Part shown: positions 32,001-47,000 of the stretch, piece after piece
Position numbering within the stretch: position 1 is the first letter of the stretch
Layout of the letters: each line of letters begins with the position of its first letter
Source of the DNA: Montifringilla adamsi
Lineage: Eukaryota > Chordata > Aves > Passeriformes > Passeridae
Length of the DNA: 64,000 nt
Assembly (NCBI GenBank): GCA_017590115.1
Contig: JAGGNK010008337.1
Span: 8,361,609-8,425,608 of the forward strand
Direction of reading: 5' to 3'
The notes under the pieces: generated by a model
Told to the model about the DNA's origin: nothing
Databases searched by the model: none
What the model saw: only the letters and a program-made list of their open reading frames with translations
Position numbers and translations under genes: made by a program

Positions 32001-35000
32001 TGGGAGATTTTATTTCTGCTCCTGTTAACCTACAGCTGACCTTAGGGGAGAAGGCCTCTCAGATTATTTAGCCCCTCTCTCTGTATATGAGCTGGCTTCC
32101 TAGCCCAGAAGGACTTGCCCATGTGTGTCATTTCAGCTCTGCCTAAATAGGAGACCTCGTCCTGCTCATCAGTAGACTGTGATTATTAAGCCAACACCAT
32201 TAACTATTAAGCTAATATTAACTATTAAGCCAATACTATTAACTGGGATTAGGCTCAGGGAACCTTCATAGATGCACAATGTGAAAGAAATGCAGGTAGC
32301 TCTAAGAATTACTTCCTTTACCCTCTACAGCCCCCCCTCTGCAATAACTGTTTGTTTCTCCCTATTTATATTTAATTATTTCTCCATCCTCACACTGAGA
32401 AGAGGTAGCCATATATAAAACAATAGTTGCAATTGTAGTGCTTCTTTAAACTAGGGTGTTAATGAAAATTTCAGATCAGAAAAAAGATTCTACCCCCACA
32501 AGGATATTCTCAGAGAACCTTGGTACTACCCATGTCTCTATCTGTATTTTAAAATGGGTAATTAAACTGAGGTTTTGTAAGAAACAGATTTTATACAGGT
32601 CAGACTTCATCAGATAAATTTTACCAACCTGCTGCCAAATCCAGTCTTACAGTGATCCTTGGAATCATTGCTCTGACAGGCCCCTTTGATCTTACAGGCA
32701 AACCCTTGGCTTTTCATTCTCCCAGGGTGCCAGAAATGGCTGGTTTTTAATGTGCAGCAAATAAGAATTAAAATCTCTCATCTGTTCCCAGATCTCTTAC
32801 AAATACCAGCAAAAGAGAATCAGAGACCTTACCAATGAAAAAGCCCTTTTTACTTCTCCCTTCTTCCACTGCTGCACCGTGAGGATCTATACCTAAAGGC
32901 CTGAAACGGCCTCTTAAATTATTTGTGGGATTCTATTGCTGTCTCTTGCTTAGCTTCCCCCCTTCTTTTTTTTTTGTTTTTTTAATGTTAATAATCAACC
33001 TACTTTGTAGTACAAAATACTGAGCTCCTGCTTTTTCCCCACGTGACAAACTGAGCTGCAGAGTCTGAGCATCCTGGCTGTACCTAAACCAGGGAGGCTC
33101 ATTCCCCTGACCATACACAAAGGAACTGGGGGGCTGAGGGATGAGTTACTGCTGTGTCTTGAGAAAGAAAGGAAAGCCAAGTGCAGCACTGGCAGCACAC
33201 TTTAGCACGTGTGCGCTGGGGTTAGTACACTGGGGCTGCGAGGCTGGTATAAACCTACAGAGGTTCTTTTTGCAAAGAGAACAATTATGTTTAATGATAA
33301 GGTGATTAACCTCCTTCACAGTGACTGAGCAGACAACATACAGGCGTCAGGGGAAGGAGGGAATGGGTGGGTGCACAAAAGAAGACTCCTTTGTTTTAAC
33401 ACTGTGCTCTAAAGATGGCTATTTTTGTGACCTCAGTTCGCAACGTCCATGTAATTCCTTGTAGAAAGTCTCTCCACAAAGCAAATCTTTCATCGTTCTT
33501 TGTTCTAAAAATAAAATAAGCACATGCCAGGGATGCTGGCATTTTGGACCAAACCTCCTGGAAGTGGTGTGCACATGATGCAGGAAGGGGATTCAAAGGA
33601 AAATAAACGGCAGTTATTAGCAGTAGTTATAAAGCAGCACAACGCAGCAGGTTAAAAACACAGAAAACAAAAGGAAACCTGAGCTTGCTTTAGAGAGACA
33701 AAAACCCCTCATTTCGAGCAACAATTCAAATCCTAGCAGGAAAATTCATCCCCACTGCTGGACCAAATGGAGAAAGATGAAAGAAGTGGGGGCAAAAGCA
33801 GCAGCAGAGAAGCTGCTGCTGGGCAAAGTGAATCACTGTGGAACAGGGTGGGAGGCCCAGATCAGTTGGGAGCATCCCATTCCAGCTGGAGAGTGGAGCT
33901 GTGGGTGCAGTCACTGCCAGTGTTACAGAGCCTCTGCTCCAGCTCCCTGGGCACCTTCTCCAGCACTGGGATGAGGGACAGGGTCTGACTGGACAGGTGC
34001 AGCACCCACAGTAACTGCTTCTGTTCCCCTGTCCATTGTGCTGCTTGGTCTTGTTTTGGGGTTTGTTTTTGCTTTAAAGTAGTGCTCTGTTCATCACACT
34101 GTAAAACTCAGCTTTCAACTCTTCCATGAAATAGTATGACAGACCCTACTTTAACAAGTCATTTTTCAACTCCCCTATGGATTCCACACTGTCCTGGTTT
34201 CCAATATCCGATCCTACCTGGGACCATGGCACCTTTCTTACACTAACATCTCCAAACACAAAGGAGGATGGACAGACATGAAACCAAACTCACAGCCTGG
34301 CTTTCCATACAGCTTCCAGCACCTCTACCCTCAAGCCACAAAGCAGACAAACACTTTTCCTCACACAAGACTAAACCTCTAGTGCTCTAAGGAGCTAACA
34401 AGGCAGGATTTTGACACTCCAGGTTGCCCACTGCACATTTTTTCCCTCCAGTTTATATTAGGAGGCTGCAACATTAGGATGAAGGATGCTCCTAAAGAAA
34501 AAATTGAGAGTTATTGTCTGAAGCACCAGGGGTCATTCCTTACTGATCCCAGGGAGACTACTCACATGAGAAAGGAAAGGTAGAGGGAGGGTCACAGTCC
34601 GGTGATACATCGCTGCATGTTAAACACAGACAATTTTATAGCACAGTTGGATTAAAATAACCCTGTTACAACCAGACCTGAAACACAGCTTCAGTGACCC
34701 AATAATGACTCTCTAGGAGAGAAACAGCTTTCAATTCAACTTAACAGTATTTTATTTTGGTGTTTTTTTTTTTTTTTTTTTTTTTTTTTTGCATTTGAAC
34801 AGAGCATTCCTCTCGTGTATTAATGGCTGTCACAACTGGGACTCACAGCAGTGACACATGACCATGCAGGCAACCAGTCGAAGCTCAGCTGTGCAAATTG
34901 GTTTTGGAGCCATAAGGAGAAGATTTACTTTTCTCCTGCATTTTTAAATTCAGTCCAGTGTTGGATGCAGGTATGTTTCCAAAACCTTCCCAGTGACAGG

Positions 35001-38000
35001 GCTCCAGCACAGCAGCCCAGAGGCACTCAAAGCAGGCTGGCAGTGAAGGTTTGCCAGAAACCAAGAGCAATGTTCCCATGACAGCAACGGGCATGGCCTG
35101 GACCCACACAAATCCTGAGCAAACAAGAGCATCACACACATCTACCTACAGGTTATTCCTGATTTATCTGTCCCAGGCAGAGCTGCAGGCCCCAGCATGG
35201 TACACAGCTGTGATGCACTGCAGGTAGCTGTGTGCCTGCTTCACTTTGGTTTGTATTTCTACAGGACACAGCAAACCCCAGGCAGGCAGACCTGGATGCA
35301 CAATGCAAGAAAAAAAGGGAAGACCACTTCCATGCCTCCAATCTACATTGCAACTGGAAGGACGTCTACAGAACAGCATCCTACCTCAGCCTCTTCCTAA
35401 AACTACCAGGGTTAAGAGGATCTACATCAGCAAGTTGTCATCATCTTTAATTTTTATCCTGTTTCTACATGTTCTAATTTAACTTATTTACTTTAACCTA
35501 GAAAGTGCTTGAGGCACTAATTGTGTCTGTCTCTTCCCATCTGTGTCCAGTACAGTGCACAAATTCTCACATTCCACATGAATTCACCATAAACGAACAG
35601 CCTGAAAGCTTGGTCCAACACAGACAGATCCAGAACCTCTTCCTAATTCAACCTGGTACGCAGCACTCGGCTGGAGGATGAACACTGTGCAACAGAGAAC
35701 TTATGATTCAAAATTCCCACATCCTTCCTGGTGATTAAAAATTTTATTCTCATAGCAAAAGGTTCAGCCCCAAACTCCTTTTTTTTTTTTTTCTAAGGTC
35801 ATGAAGTGTCTGTTTCTTGTCAGAGCTGTGGGAAGACCCCAGCTGATAGCAGAAAGTAAATTGTCTGGGACAAAAGGAAACGGAGGGGTGAAAGAACAGC
35901 TTACAAGGGGTTTTCTCCCACGTTAATAGCCAGGCAAAAGGAAAACCACACAGTGTTAGCAGAGTGAACACCTGACTCAGCCATTCATACCCTCAGAGTG
36001 ACAAAGTCTGGAGTACCGAGGACAGAGCGTGGAGGCGGGGAAAATGCAGGGTTTATGGAATCGTAAGAGAGGAATTTTTCAGCTGAATTAACAGTCATGT
36101 GGTAGATGTGCTCAAAGTTGCTCGGAGAGGAGATCAGACGGGAGTGATGATGAGGGAACTGATAAGGGGAACGCTGCTATCAAAGACAACAGAGAGAGAA
36201 AGCAATGAAGGATGGTTGTACAGGTTACACCGGCACCAGCAGTTCCACAAGAGCAGTGAAACACGGAGCAGGGACAGCAGACAGCAAACCCTGCCGGCTG
36301 TCAGCACACAGGGGCTGACACTGCCACCCCCAGTCCTCTGAGCACCTTCCTGACACACAGTCTGATGGGCCTGCTGCCCTTGCTGTTGGCTAAAACGTTA
36401 GAAACAAATAAAACTTTTAACTCATTGGGAATCGATTCTAATATTTATTATTTTTTGATATTTCAAAGAGCACCACAGTTGTAAAAGGTGCTTTACAGAC
36501 AGTTGAGAAGCATCAGTTCCCTGCCTTGAGGAGCTTACAATCTAAAATAGACATAACACAAACAAAGGAAGGTGAACACAGGTGAGGTGGTGTGGGGAGA
36601 AGAAAAGATGAGCATACACAGCAGTTAGAGATCGTCAAGAGATTTCCTTCTGTTATTCATGCATTTTAGTGATTCCATTAAAATCATCACCCATACAACA
36701 AACACAGAGTATTTCCAACAGTGGGAGGAACAGTGTTTTGACAGGGTGGGGACACAGGCTGTGTGGCAAGGTGAAGGGGTTAGTGTCAGACCACTGGGAC
36801 AAGTCTCTCTGCTGACAGGCGGCCAAGGCCCATGTCCTGCCCTGTGGCATTCACATTCTCTGAACAGAGAGAGACATTATTCTCTCTCTCAAGGTTTTTC
36901 CTGTAGAAGCACAGAGAGAAGAAGAGAAAAACAATTCTTATCTCTACTTGCTGCTCCTGTTGCTTTTGCACATGTGGAATGTGTTAGGAAGATTGTTTAC
37001 CTGAAACGATTTGTCAATTGGATTCTGCTGGGGATTGTTTTGTTTCCTTGGCCAATTGGCTCAATGCTGTGTCCTGGCTGGCTGGAGACACTCACTAGTT
37101 TTCTTTAGTATAGTATCTCTTTAATATAGTATAGTATAATGTAATATAGTTTTATAAAGCTTTCTGAATCAATGGAGTCAGATGCCAATCATTCCCAGAG
37201 TTGGGGTTGCCCTGTTTTTACTATCCTGCTCCACACTGGCTCAATCCCGACAGTGCCGAGGGGAGCCAGCGCTGCCATCCCTGCAGAGGATCAGGCCCTT
37301 CCTAAGGTGTGAAAGCACTGGGAAATTCAAATGTTTGTAATAGGTCAGCTGAGCAGTGTGCTCCCACAGTGTGACGTAAAGAAGGAGAGGGGAGAAGTAA
37401 CCCTGCAAATTAAACAGGAACGGTTCCTAATTCATCTCTGTGGAATGTGCTGACACATAATTTAAAGTCATCTAAATCCAGATTTAATGGAAGAGATTTT
37501 CAAGGCTCGGTTTCCCTGCCTGTGCCATCTGTACACACTCAGTCAGCCTGCAGTGGGCTGGTTTCTTATGGACACCAGCAAATCAGAACACCTTTTCTCC
37601 TTTCTAAGTTCCTCTTCCCCTCGTCCAACTGATTTCATCTCCTTAAAACAGGTATTTCTGAGTAACATTAGAAATGTTAGGACTTAAAATATAAAATATG
37701 GTAAAAATATAGCTTACCCCTCCACTAAACCTAAGGCACTACTTTTTGTATGTGGAACGTATTAAAGTCTGGAAGAACATTAAGTCACATCCCAATACAT
37801 ATTATATCAAACATTATTGTTACTGTTCTCTTCATTTCAGCTGGTAAAATCCAACTTTTTTTTTTTAAAACACACGGTTATTATGAGGCTTTGCCTGTTA
37901 ACCAAAACATCAATTACCACATTATGGCATATAAGACATAATATACATTAAATTGTTCTTAATAACTTTAGCAGCATCTAAATGTCAGTACAAGAAGCCA

Positions 38001-41000
38001 CCATTCCAAAATGGTCCAGGACAGCAGACTTTGCTGAGTTCTCTGCAGAGAGCTGGTAGCAAAGCCAGCTACATTCCTAAAAGCCAATAAGGGAGATATG
38101 GCAGTGTCTAAAACCACAAGCTAAAAAGCAAAGGGTCGGCCAGCTGCAGATCATGAAAATATTTAGCCAGCATTCATGAATGTGAGAAAGCCACGATATG
38201 GCAACATTTTAAAAATGATACTCCATGGAACTTTCTCCATAGACTCCACCATTAGATGCATGCATGGGGTTCCCATTTTCTTTAAAGAATACCAAATATA
38301 GATAAGTATTCATTTACTCTAAAAGTTTCTCAATTGAAACAAGCAAAGCTTCACACATCATCTAGAATGGAAGTAGAATGGCTCATGTATAATGAGGTCA
38401 AACTGAAGCATAATGTTCAAATATAATGGCAGTCAAGACCAGCTTTTGTATATAAAAATACTTAGGCATGCAGAATATGAAAGCAAAATCAATCCTGTAC
38501 ATCTGATGTACACAGAGAGGTGGTCTGTGCTGCAGTAAGTGCAGTTCCAGATTTCAGATCTTCACTACAAAGGAGCATCCACGATAAAGTGGCTTCAAGG
38601 GACAAGAGGGCAGAAGGGAGGCCAGACTGTACGGCCAGGTTAATTGGTGACAGGCTGCTAGGGAAGAAAAACATGTAAACAAATAAGTTTGGGGATACAC
38701 ACTAACAGGAACGATTCCAAATTGTACAAAACAAGACAATGACCCAGATCCACAGCAATAAAACACAAATATGTACTGATTACTGCTCTGCTAATAGAAA
38801 ACAACAGCTTCTGGTTTCTGGTGTGTTGCAGCCCACAAATTTGTGTGCCAAAGCCAGACCATGAGTGCTCACCATGAAGAAAAGAAGGATGCAAACTTAC
38901 AGTTGCCTGAAACCCCCTAAATCTGATCTCTCTCTGAGCCTTGGGCACGGTTCTGCCCAAACACCAGAGCTCTACTGAAGTCAAGGGTGTCTGTTCATGG
39001 AAAGAACAATGTGGGACTAAGCCAACAGACTGCATCTTCCACAAACACATCAGAGTGTCTGGTGCATACCAAGAAAACTGGAAAACAACACTCAGAGAAA
39101 GCATCTTTCTCCCTCATGTGGCTGCACCAGCAAGGGCAAACAAACAGGTAGATATGTTGTACACAAAGAGGCACCTGATTGAACACACCAAATAGTGCAA
39201 AAGGGTTTAAACACTCCCTTTATTCCAGTTACAACACAAATTAAACTCTCTACAGCTGGTCTTTTAAAAGACATCATTAAAAGAGTGGTGGGCAGAGAGC
39301 AAGCAGGCTCTGCATCCACCAGGCCAGGCTTAGAGCAGCACAAGTGCAGGTCCCCTGCTGCCCACAGACACAGCCCAGCCACCCATCAAGGGCCATCACT
39401 CCCAATCCTAACTCTGCTTCTCTCAGTCCTTGGCATTTCCCCTAAAAAAGGCAGTGGGGCTGAAGTGGTTCATTTTTTTCTGATTACCTTGCATCTATGA
39501 AGTGAATATGTGTATATTAACGAATAAATATAAATACATACATATACCTAAAACTGTCATTTCCTTTATAAAGTTCACGCGTTTGTGATAGATAAAAGCT
39601 GGGCTGAGCTGGCTATTTAGATTGTGACAATCTCATTCAACACAGAGATTAAAATATCTATTCTCTATTAAAACCTATTTATACCTAAGGACCCTTTTGC
39701 CCATAGAGCACTATATTGACTTTTGTGAAAGCTCAGTGCTGGGTGAAAAATTTCTGTTGGTAGATCCAGCCAAATCTGAAGGTGCTCAAATAAACCAGAA
39801 GAAACTGCAAATGAAAAGTCCTACTCCACTCTTTCATGCACTTTCTACATTCCAGTACCCCATAAAAAAAGAAGCTGTATCACCTAAAATAGCTAGAGGA
39901 AGAGAATTTGAGAAGACTATTAGCCTTGCACTGCTTGTTACCCCCAGCCTCAGCCCCAAAAATGTATTTTACCATTCACTTCCACAAACAAGAACAGGCA
40001 TTCCCAAAGAAAAGTGCTGCAATCTTTCCCAACGTTTGTTAAAAATAAATACTTTCTCTTCTGAACCACACTAATCTATTAAAAAATATAAAGGAGATGT
40101 TCCAGCTGCAAAATCAGGACACACACTTAGCAGCACGGAAACCCCCCAGTTTTTCACCTTTTGGGAATAAGGTATGAAACCGGTGAAATAATTCCATGTC
40201 CTGGAAAAGGAACCACCATACAGACGAACTGCACACAGGGTTGGATGATTATTTTTTACCTTGTGTACTGATTCTCCAGGAAACATCCTTTGTTTCCATG
40301 CCCCCTTCTGGTTCTAAATTTCTTTCCAGTAAAACATTAGACTCTATACAAAAACTCAAATGCCCACACAACTCCTTTTCTTATATTTTTGTGCCTGAGA
40401 AACAAATTTCTTAGTCTGGAATGGATTAAATGGAAACTCAGTCCAGGCAAATACCTTACAGGAAGCTGTAGGAAAAGAAAAAGCTACCTGGACTGAAGTT
40501 GCTCTTGACAGAACATTTATTTCCTAATTTCAAGTTACATTTTCAAATTCACACACTTTCAAGTCCCATGCTTGATGCAATTCTGTATCAATTAAGTTAA
40601 GAATACAAATACAACATGACATTGCAAGGAACCGATGGAAAAATACACAACAAATTTGCTTTGTCTTGCAGCGACATCTCCCAGCATTAAGACTGATACT
40701 TACTTGCAAAAAGGAGGTTTTAATAATAACAACTTTTTAAAAGAAGCTGCAGCAGTGGAACAAGTGCAGGAATCAACTGTACATTGTACACATTTTCTAA
40801 TTCTTCTCATCACTTTTAAGTGTGGGAAGAGACTCATGAATTTTTTCAAAGCATCACATTGATTGGTAATAGCACAGTACCAGTCCTAACTTGAAACAGG
40901 ACCTGTGAGCTAATACAAGGCAAGTGCAATTAGAATGGGTTCAAAGCTGAAAGCCATTGAGAGATGACAATGTTGAAGAAATGATGTAAAAAATCCCCTC

Positions 41001-44000
41001 CTACAGACAGAATCACTCTTTGTTTTACACTTCTCAGATGTGGGGCTTAATTAAGAGTCCTTGCAGCTTTTGAGCGCCATGAACTTTCAATTACTGATGG
41101 CGTGACACAGGATGACTTCTGCTCTACCTACAGAGGTAGCAGATTATCTTCTCTGCTTGAGAAGAGCCACAAATATTTTAAAGAACTTACCAGAAATGGA
41201 GAAATGAAGAAAGGCTCTGATCTACATCCTGCCCTGAAGCAAATGATCATTCTCTAACATTAGACACATGCAATCTTGTATGCAGGTAAGAGAAATGCAC
41301 CTGCCAACATCTCTTGGATTTGTCATGTTTTCTAGAAATTATGTGTTCATTTATAAAAATTATTATCATTTATAAAAATACACACAATACAGTACTGGTT
41401 TTTCCTCATTACACCAAATATATTTGTTATTGAGAGGCTTCTCAAAGTGTGTCTAATATGAGTTTTAAAATAAATCAAAGTGCAGACTTTACAGTCAAGT
41501 GCAACATAAAAGTACCATTTCCTTCAAAAGTGAGGTAAAATGAGTATCCAAAGACCAGAGATTAGGCTCCTAAATGCATGCAACTGCATGTTGAGCTTTA
41601 TTTTCCAGTCTTATTTTTGTTTCCTTTTCACTTTCCAGCATCAGAATATCCCAATTTCAGCATCTAATTCCTGCTTTCTGCACAAACTCCAAGTAGTAAC
41701 AATGATCATTTTAGACAGCAGTTCTGTGCTAATGCCTGGGTGTTACTGGAACAAATTTCAACTGTTTTTGTCATAACATCTCATCTTTCTTACAGTGCTA
41801 ATTAGCATCTTCTGAATCACATCCGTGTCACTGTGGATGTGCTTAGAGAACAATACAGAACACATAAACACACAAAAGATGCTCAAGGTAGCTTGAAGCA
41901 AGCAGTATGGTACTTCCTTATGAGCAAAGTATTAATTAGTCTTTAGCTCATCACACATTTCAGTAACCTCCACATGAGGTTTTATGGAAATGAACACATG
42001 CTACTACACGTTTTCTTTTTCCATTTTTCAACTTAAAAGGTTCGTTTTTATACAAGAAGTTCTGTTTCACTGAGACTACTTAATTTGGAGAGAACAGGAA
42101 AGACAGTACTTGGCACGGGAAGAAATTTGAGCAGCACACATTATTGAATTGCTACAGAAAACAGGCTGTGAAGAAATAGGCTAAACTGGTGCTAGAGATG
42201 GGAGGAGAAAAAAGGAATTGAACTACAGTTCCCCAAGAAGGCAATTTCTCTTTTCATACCCACAAAGAGCACATGCTCAAATCATGGCAATTTTGCACCT
42301 TCATATGGGTCATAAAAATTATCATCAACACTGTGAGGCCAACCTGTCTTAAAACTCCAGAGGCATTAGGCACTCCTCCTCTACTCAATGCTTGTCATGC
42401 TCCTTGCTTAAATTTTATTACATACAGCAGAGCACTTTCAGCTCCATTCCCCTCCTTACATTTTTCCTGATAGGAAATATCTCATTGATTACACCTTAAA
42501 ATTGCACTTGTTTTTCTCTCACTCATTTGCATCCTCTGCAGCAGTCAGTCACTCTCACATGTCCTTTTGTACTTACCATTGGGAGGTCTTTGAGAATCTG
42601 TATGCCATCTCCTGGACCCATATGTGCTATGTGGTTAAAATTAGTTGGGTTAGAAATTAACTTATTTCTCATTTCTGGATCACGTAGCATCTCCCTGGAA
42701 GAGAAGATACTTTGTTTAGGTATTTCCTTTGAGGTGAGGATGGGCATTTATAAAACACATACAGCTTTGATTAGCAGCTATTTTCAAATGGAAATTAACC
42801 ATGTTTTTCCAACCTAAACAATTCCATGAGTCCATGGCTCTATTTAACCATGTTAACAGTGATAAATCCCTGCTGTCAGTACTGGTGTGGAGAAGGTTCC
42901 AGCTTGAAGAGAGGGCAAGGGGCCAGGATAAAAGAATGCTGTTTGCAGCTTAACAGCCCATGCCCAGTAGTTACTAACATTCACAGAATGAGCAGATAAA
43001 AACCTCTGTAAGATGAGTAAAAGCCAAACTTACTTGTGATATATTACAAAGTGGAAATGAAAATGAAGTATAAAATATGAAAATAGAATTAAAATAACAC
43101 TGCAGTACCTTTCTCAGTCTGTGGTGAGAATTAAAAGCTCTTCAAAATGGCAAGGACGCATTTCAGAACTCAGAATAAATAAAAATTTTAAAGAGACCAA
43201 ATGTCAATCAACTCAGAGAAGGCAAGAACAACAAATGGAATTTTATCTCCACTGCATACAGTTGTTACTTTCCTTAGAGCCAAAACGAAAGACAAACTGG
43301 GAGCCAACCAATGGTGCAAGATGCTGGGAATTAGAAAAGTGAAATACTCAGCTCTTGGAGTGTGGCTTAGCACAGCAGCAGGTCACTTGTAGCAGTGACA
43401 GCAAATGGTCAATAACATCCTCTGCAAACACTGCCAGTAGTGCAGACCTGTTTTTGTTGCCATTTAGGAAAGTATTTGTAACCTGCTAAACACTCCCATC
43501 AGAAATACACCCTGCAGTCCTATGTCCCCTGAAGAGGTGAGTTTTGTGAGTTTATAGAAACTCTATGTAGTTAAATTTATAAATCAAAGAAACAGATGTC
43601 CTGGAATACTGCTGAGAGGAAAACCTCCTTCAGAAAAAAAAAGCAGAACCAGAGTCTGAGAGTAATTGATCCATATGCATAGTTAGCAAAGTAATCTCCT
43701 TTTGCAAAGTGTTTATTGGAGAACTTTATATATACACAGTGTATGTGCACACCTATGCACCTGCATACAGTATGGGGAGGCATGCATTCCAAATTACAGC
43801 TTTTTCACACAATTCATCCCAGCTAACTGTGCATCCAGTGCATATCCATATCCAAACCCGTGTTGACACAAGTTAAACACTGAGCATTGACAGGGTAGAG
43901 AAGAGACAGCAACACCTGAATGGCCACTCCAGAAAGCCACACAATGAAGCACGACCCTGGCATCAGTCAGCGTCCATCAGGGCCTACAGGCATGGACAGA

Positions 44001-47000
44001 GGACAAGTACAGGTGGAATACAGACCTCCTCTGCTGCATCCTCTCCTCCTCGGGCACGCGGAAGGAGTAGCGCCGCTTGTTGTTGATGTTCCGCACCATC
44101 TGCTTCCGGCTGTTGTCTGACGTCTCAGGCACCACCAGCTCGTCCCCCTCTGAAACCAGCACAAAGATGGGGATGCAGCCATTAATGGAATTTGAGTTTC
44201 AACACTCTACCTCTGCTCTGCCAGTGCTGGACACCACCCCTTTCCCATCAAAGCTGAACAAGCGTTCTTTGGTTTATGGGTTTCCTTGGCCACTCTCTAT
44301 CTACTCTGTTATGCAGCAACAGATTTAACCCTTCTTCACACACGAGCTGCCACACCTATGTTCTCAAAACACCACTGATGCATTCTCTGAAATAAACATT
44401 TAGGTGGGCAGGAAGGGAATCTGAGTCTTTTCTCAAAATTCCCACTGAAAATCACTAGAACAGTTTTGTTCTGCCAACCGTCTGGAAACTGAATGCTGGA
44501 TTCTCTTTCATTCATTCCCTGCTCCAAAGAGAACACTGCTTTTGAAGTGTTTGAACATCGATGTATTTTGATGCAACTGTGGGAAAAGGGAAGATTTTTT
44601 TCCATGTGTGTAATCTGGGACCTTTACTAAAAACATGAAAAGGAAAACAATGATACTCACACAACAGCTGTGTGACTTTGAATGAATGTTGCAACTGTTC
44701 TGTCTTGTTTTCTATATATGGAGACTAAAGTGACATTTAATAAGCTCACTGCTCACTGACAGAACAGTTTTGTATGGAACTCAAATCTCTTCTTTCCTTA
44801 AGATCAACTCTAATGTTCAGTCTTTATTAGACTTGAAAATTCTCTAGACATACTTCCAACATATTTCTCCTCTCTACCACTGCCATTCCTTTCGTACTAA
44901 TTTGCTGGCAATTGAAATAAGCACAGAGACAGTGCCAGCAGCAGTACATTTTTCTAGAGTGTTTATTTCCACTGTTTTCAGAAAGTTGTTAACAAAAATT
45001 TATAGCTTTTGGTTGTTGAAACAGAGCATGTCTCCTCTCCACCTAAGAGGCTAAACAAAAGTTTAAGGAAATTCCTTAGGAGCATGCTTATGAAATGGGC
45101 TCTAGAAAGTAAAAAAAAAAAAAGTCAGAAAGACCCATAACAAAAATAGATTTTTGAAGCTAAAATTCTGGCACACAGTCATAATAAGTTAGGAATATAC
45201 TATATTACTTTAAAATGCTTGGGAAACATTTGTTAAATATAGTATTAAAGGTTAAATATAGTATTGATTTTAATCTGGTGCTGCCAAAATGACTACTGAA
45301 GGTTTTAATTGTGCAGGCTTTTTTAGGTAGTGTTCTGGCAGGTGATCCCACATTTGGAGGGAGCGTCCAGTCATTCCAGTTTCTAGTTCCAGTCTTCATT
45401 CAAGCCTTCACTGAATATTCAAAAGGCAAAAAAAGTTCAGAGAAGAGACAGCATTGCAATCACTGTGGAATCCATAAGCTTTGGCTTTTTCCCAAGTTAA
45501 CAAGCACACAGATGTTTAAGAGATTCCTTTATGCAATGCACAGATGCAGACAAATGCTCTTTCTAAACAAAAATGTGAATGATGAAAATTGGCTTCTCTT
45601 TACTTACCTGCCATTTTGTTTTTGAAATATATTAATCTGACTGTCTCCAGGCCTAAAAGGTTTAGTGATCCTTCTGTATTCAAGGGTCGTACCTGAAACA
45701 AGGAAAAACAGTCCTTGTAACACTCTCAAGAGTAACAATTTCAAGTCACTAAAGCCACAAAGAAGAGTTCAAAAAAAATTTAAACTCTTATTTTTTTGAG
45801 AATGAGTACAGAGGGGGTTGCCTAAAATTCCACTTCAAGACACAGGCTTAACACCATTTCTCCCATTTAAATGAATAGTTGTGTTAGAAGTCTACTTCAT
45901 TTATCAACTCAATTTTCCCATTAGATGTACAAAGCAGTAAGCTGAGCTTTTACTTTGTGTTAGTACCATGTCAAAATAATGCTCTGCAGCTTGATAAGAG
46001 CACACACAGACTGCTAAAACCTACTGGTATTTGTGACTTCCAACATAAAAGAGGCATTCCACACTCTGTAAATTGTGTTAGAAATAGACTCTTCATAATA
46101 AATGGCCATTTTTGAGACTCCTAAGTGTAGTAATTCTGTTTGCTGAAAGTAGCTTCATCCATTAAAAGGGAAGTCTTGAGCCAAACATTAACCAAAGTAT
46201 TAAATCACATTCTACTGTGTAGGGGAAAAAAAATGCTCCAACTGTTTAATAACTCAAAGATTGGACACCAGAAAGAACTTCCCCATAAAAGTCCAGGTTG
46301 GTCTCTCTTCAAGATGGTTAATAGCTGAGCACCTTGATCTTTGCATTATGTATCCTCACAGCACTGCCTGAATATCCTGGTCTGCATCTGGCACGTGGGA
46401 AATTGAAATGCAGAGACTGAATGACCAACACAAGACCACAGGAGCAATGTCCTGCAGCTCTGTGTCATTGGAATGCCAGTAAAGGAATTGTGTTGACCCT
46501 GATACAAAGCTGAAGTCAGTCTAAACCACAACAAAAAATTGACTTTTTTCTCTTCTTTCCAAATACAGCTGAGCAAACACCTTCTAAATACCAAGGAAGT
46601 GTCAGTTTTCAGAAACATCTTCCTTTTGATAAGAGATCCAAACTGACATCATCTTGTTTTTGGTGTTTCCACTGCTTGAAACAAAATGTTCTAACCCTGT
46701 CTGTCTACCACATGTTCAGGAGCAGCAGGAGATGGATTTTTGAAGGCCTGTGTAATTATCTTAACATCCACCATCCTCTGGTAATAATCACCATCAGTCC
46801 CAATGAAGCCATATGTAATTAATGCCAATTAATTCCTCTCATTATTACAACAGTATCTCTAACATAGCCATATGCTCCAGACTGACTATTCATCTAAACC
46901 AGTGCAACCACATGAAAAACACATTCTTCTATTTCCAACAAAAATGCATCAGTTTCTTTGCAGTAGCTCTTCTTTTAATTCAATTATGTTCCCACAAGCA

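Larger units (their letters stand above)
31209..42576 (-). other. CDC42BPA intron, 11.4 kb
   Basis: Separates the CRIB exon from the tail exons, whose phases join directly (M|N). It contains an LTR at 36843-37252, a T28 run, a small AT-rich tandem repeat (32185-32245), and a possible old amniote repeat just left of the LTR (36470-36560). A 125-codon + strand open frame at 39697-40074 has no recognisable domain. No extra exon could be supported. Confidence 0.65.

Noticed and set aside
34763..34790. T28 run considered as the tail of a processed pseudogene
   Set aside because: No retrocopy body or target-site duplication was recognisable on either side.
39697..40074. 125-codon + strand open frame in the large CDC42BPA intron
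   Set aside because: No recognisable domain or splice context, and antisense to the host gene. Probably chance.
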